Assembly: GCF_937967675.1 (NCBI RefSeq)
Contig: NZ_CALBSN010000170.1
Coordinates: 1-16,367, forward strand
Origin: an uncultured Flavobacterium sp.
Lineage (GTDB): Bacteria > Bacteroidota > Bacteroidia > Flavobacteriales > Flavobacteriaceae
Reading direction: 5' to 3'
DNA: 16,367 bases
Notes under the pieces: generated by a model
What the model was told of the DNA's origin: nothing
The model's input: the letters and a program-made list of their open reading frames with translations, nothing else
The model's database searches: none
Position numbers and translations under genes: made by a program
Shown here: piece after piece, positions 14,894-16,367 of the stretch
How the letters are laid out: each line of letters opens with the position of its first letter
Numbering within the stretch: position 1 is the stretch's first letter

Positions 14894-15544
14894 CTATAAA
14901 TTGAAATTCCAATTTAAAATTAAATTAAGTGAATTTGTTTTAATTGTTCCATCGTTATATACATCAAAATCACTTGTATTTAACATCCCCAAATTTTCTC
15001 TAATCTCTAATTTTAAATTATTTTTATCATTTAGCTGAAATACCTTTCCAAATCCAAAAACCAAACCTGCATCTATTTTCTTATTCATATCTGTTGTATC
15101 AGTGTCATTGTCAGAATTTTTTGAGCTAAGTTTAGAATTTAATAGATAACCTAAGAATAAACCTCCATTAACATAGAAATCATCTTTTTTGCCAAAATAA
15201 TAATTTACATAAACGGGCAATACTAAATAGTTGTATATAGATTTAGAATCACTTTTAATCATTGTAGGAAATCCATATTCATCAATTAAATAAACATTAC
15301 CATTATCTTTTGCTGTTTTATTTTCATAGTTTAAATTAGCTGAAATTGACAAGTTTTCTTTTAAGAAAAATTCAGCCGAAACTCCCACTAAATAAGAAAT
15401 ACCTGGGGCTAAATCTTCAGCTAAATCATTTCCTCTAAGACTAGCATAATTTAACCCACCATTTACTCCAAATTTAATTTTATCTTGAGCTACCAATATT
15501 AGTGGAAAGCAAATAAAAATAATTACAAAAAATAATTTCTTCAT
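14894..15544 (-). CDS. Outer-membrane beta-barrel protein (PorT/OMP_b-brl type)
   Basis: A 216-residue exported protein. A signal peptide (MKKLFFVIIFICFPLILVAQ) ends near residue 20. The mature part has alternating amphipathic strands with GVNGGLNYASLRG, FLKENLSISANLNYE, YNYLVLPVYVNYYFG and FYVNGGLFLGYLL, the pattern of the small PorT-like outer-membrane barrels common in Bacteroidota, and it ends with an aromatic strand (NLILNWNFNL) as barrel proteins do. The hydrophilic DNDTDTTD stretch near residues 146-153 is probably an exposed loop. Its ATG is only 2 bp after the ychF stop, so the two genes share a transcript, although their functions look unrelated. The specific role is unknown. Confidence 0.85.
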   Translation of the reverse strand: MKKLFFVIIFICFPLILVAQDKIKFGVNGGLNYASLRGNDLAEDLAPGISYLVGVSAEFFLKENLSISANLNYENKTAKDNGNVYLIDEYGFPTMIKSDSKSIYNYLVLPVYVNYYFGKKDDFYVNGGLFLGYLLNSKLSSKNSDNDTDTTDMNKKIDAGLVFGFGKVFQLNDKNNLKLEIRENLGMLNTSDFDVYNDGTIKTNSLNLILNWNFNL

Positions 15545-15546
15545 AT

Positions 15547-16367
15547 TTATACATTAAATCTAAAATGCATTACATCACCATCTTTAACAATATATTCTTT
15601 TCCTTCTACTCTTAATTTTCCAGCTTCTTTTACTTTTGCTTCTGAACCGTAGTTAGAAAAATCTTCGAATGCAATAACTTCTGCACGGATAAATCCTTTT
15701 TCGAAATCAGTATGAATTACTCCAGCTGCTTTTGGTGCTGTATCTCCGATGTTGATTGTCCAAGCACGAACTTCTTTAACACCAGCCGTGAAATAGGTTT
15801 GTAATTTCAATAATTTGTAAGCGGCACGAATTAACACTGCCGAACCTGGCTCAGATAATCCCATGTCTTGTAAAAACATTTGACGCTCCTCATAGCTTTC
15901 TAATTCGGTAATATCTGCTTCTGCTCCTACTGAAAGTACAATCACCTCAGCATTTTCATCTTTAACTAATTCACGAACTTGATCTACATATTTGTTTCCG
16001 TTTACTGCCGAAGCTTCGTCAACATTACAAACGTATAAAACCGGCTTTGTTGTGATTAATTGAAAACTTTCTAACATTTCTTCCTCATCTTGATTTTGAG
16101 GAACTACAGTACGAGCTGATTTTCCTGCTAATAAAGTTTCGCGAATTCTATCTAATAAAGCTTTTTCAACTTGTGCTTCTTTGTTTCCTGTTTTGGCAGC
16201 ACGATTGGTTTTTTCCAAACGTTTTTCTACCGTTTCTAAATCTTTTAATTGCAATTCTATATCGATGGTTTCTTTATCGCGAATTGGATTTACATTTCCA
16301 TCCACATGCACAATATTATCGTTATCAAAACAACGTAAAACGTGGATAATGGCGTTACATTCTCTAA
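15547..16367 (-). CDS. ychF: Redox-regulated ATPase YchF (Obg family), 5' end outside the window
   Basis: The C-terminal ~273 residues of the universally conserved YchF/Ola1 P-loop protein, which binds ATP rather than GTP and associates with ribosomes. The frame is open to the window end, so the apparent GTG start at 16311 is internal: the upstream codons read RECNAIIHVLRCFDNDNIVHVDG, a conserved YchF stretch. The helical arm (LQLKDLETVEKRLEKTNRAAK), the altered G4 motif NVDE in VLYVCNVDE, which underlies ATP preference, and the C-terminal TGS-type domain with GVIHTDFEKGFIRAEVIAFED and YIVKDGDVMHFRFNV are all visible. The P-loop lies beyond the window. It is followed after 2 bp by the outer-membrane protein gene. 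Confidence 0.97.
   Translation of the reverse strand, partial: RECNAIIHVLRCFDNDNIVHVDGNVNPIRDKETIDIELQLKDLETVEKRLEKTNRAAKTGNKEAQVEKALLDRIRETLLAGKSARTVVPQNQDEEEMLESFQLITTKPVLYVCNVDEASAVNGNKYVDQVRELVKDENAEVIVLSVGAEADITELESYEERQMFLQDMGLSEPGSAVLIRAAYKLLKLQTYFTAGVKEVRAWTINIGDTAPKAAGVIHTDFEKGFIRAEVIAFEDFSNYGSEAKVKEAGKLRVEGKEYIVKDGDVMHFRFNV

Overview
The window looks like a chromosomal segment of a low-GC Bacteroidota, most likely a Flavobacterium-type member of the Flavobacteriaceae. This rests on the AT-rich sequence, lipoprotein signals of the MKK...SC type, a 902-residue ParC beside ParE, outer-membrane barrel and small membrane-protein families typical of the group, near absence of Shine-Dalgarno sequences, and -7 promoter elements of the TAnnTTTG kind. 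Almost all of it is core housekeeping DNA. No complete mobile element, CRISPR array, tRNA or rRNA gene is visible.

Layout. 1-617: a very AT-rich DUF6438-like lipoprotein gene (+) with cassette-like short inverted motifs on both sides. 618-909: non-coding, with a terminator-like hairpin and two small palindromes. 910-2429 (-): a two-helix membrane protein and, upstream of it, a THUMP-domain RNA methyltransferase of the RlmL/YpsC type. An array of thirteen 7-bp units lies between them and contains the methyltransferase stop codon. 2430-2539: a compact divergent promoter region. 2540-6754 (+): a run of seven closely packed genes (SAM methyltransferase, ZIP metal transporter, PH-domain protein, murQ, DUF6095-like membrane protein, small lipoprotein, TerC-family protein), closed by a 17-bp perfect bidirectional terminator. 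6910-8583 (-): fhs. 8691-13927 (-): topoisomerase IV, parE then parC in transcription order, separated by 674 bp of accessory sequence. 14124-16367 (-): ychF (cut by the window end), an outer-membrane barrel protein, and a lipoprotein, with a terminator between the last two.

The most unusual part is the 674 bp between parE and parC. It consists almost entirely of a GxxExxY-family gene, broken by one in-frame TAA, placed between two directly repeated ~100-bp elements. Each element is itself an imperfect inverted repeat built from ~10-bp units near ACTTTGTGAA. A third, half-length copy abuts the parC start codon. This looks like a repeat-bounded GxxExxY unit that has entered, or decayed inside, the topoisomerase IV operon.

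Functionally, parE and parC form the decatenating topoisomerase. fhs feeds one-carbon units into folate. murQ recycles MurNAc-6-P from the cell wall. The ZIP and TerC proteins suggest divalent-metal traffic in the same transcription unit. The RNA methyltransferase and YchF are translation-related. Several lipoproteins and small membrane proteins have no assigned role.
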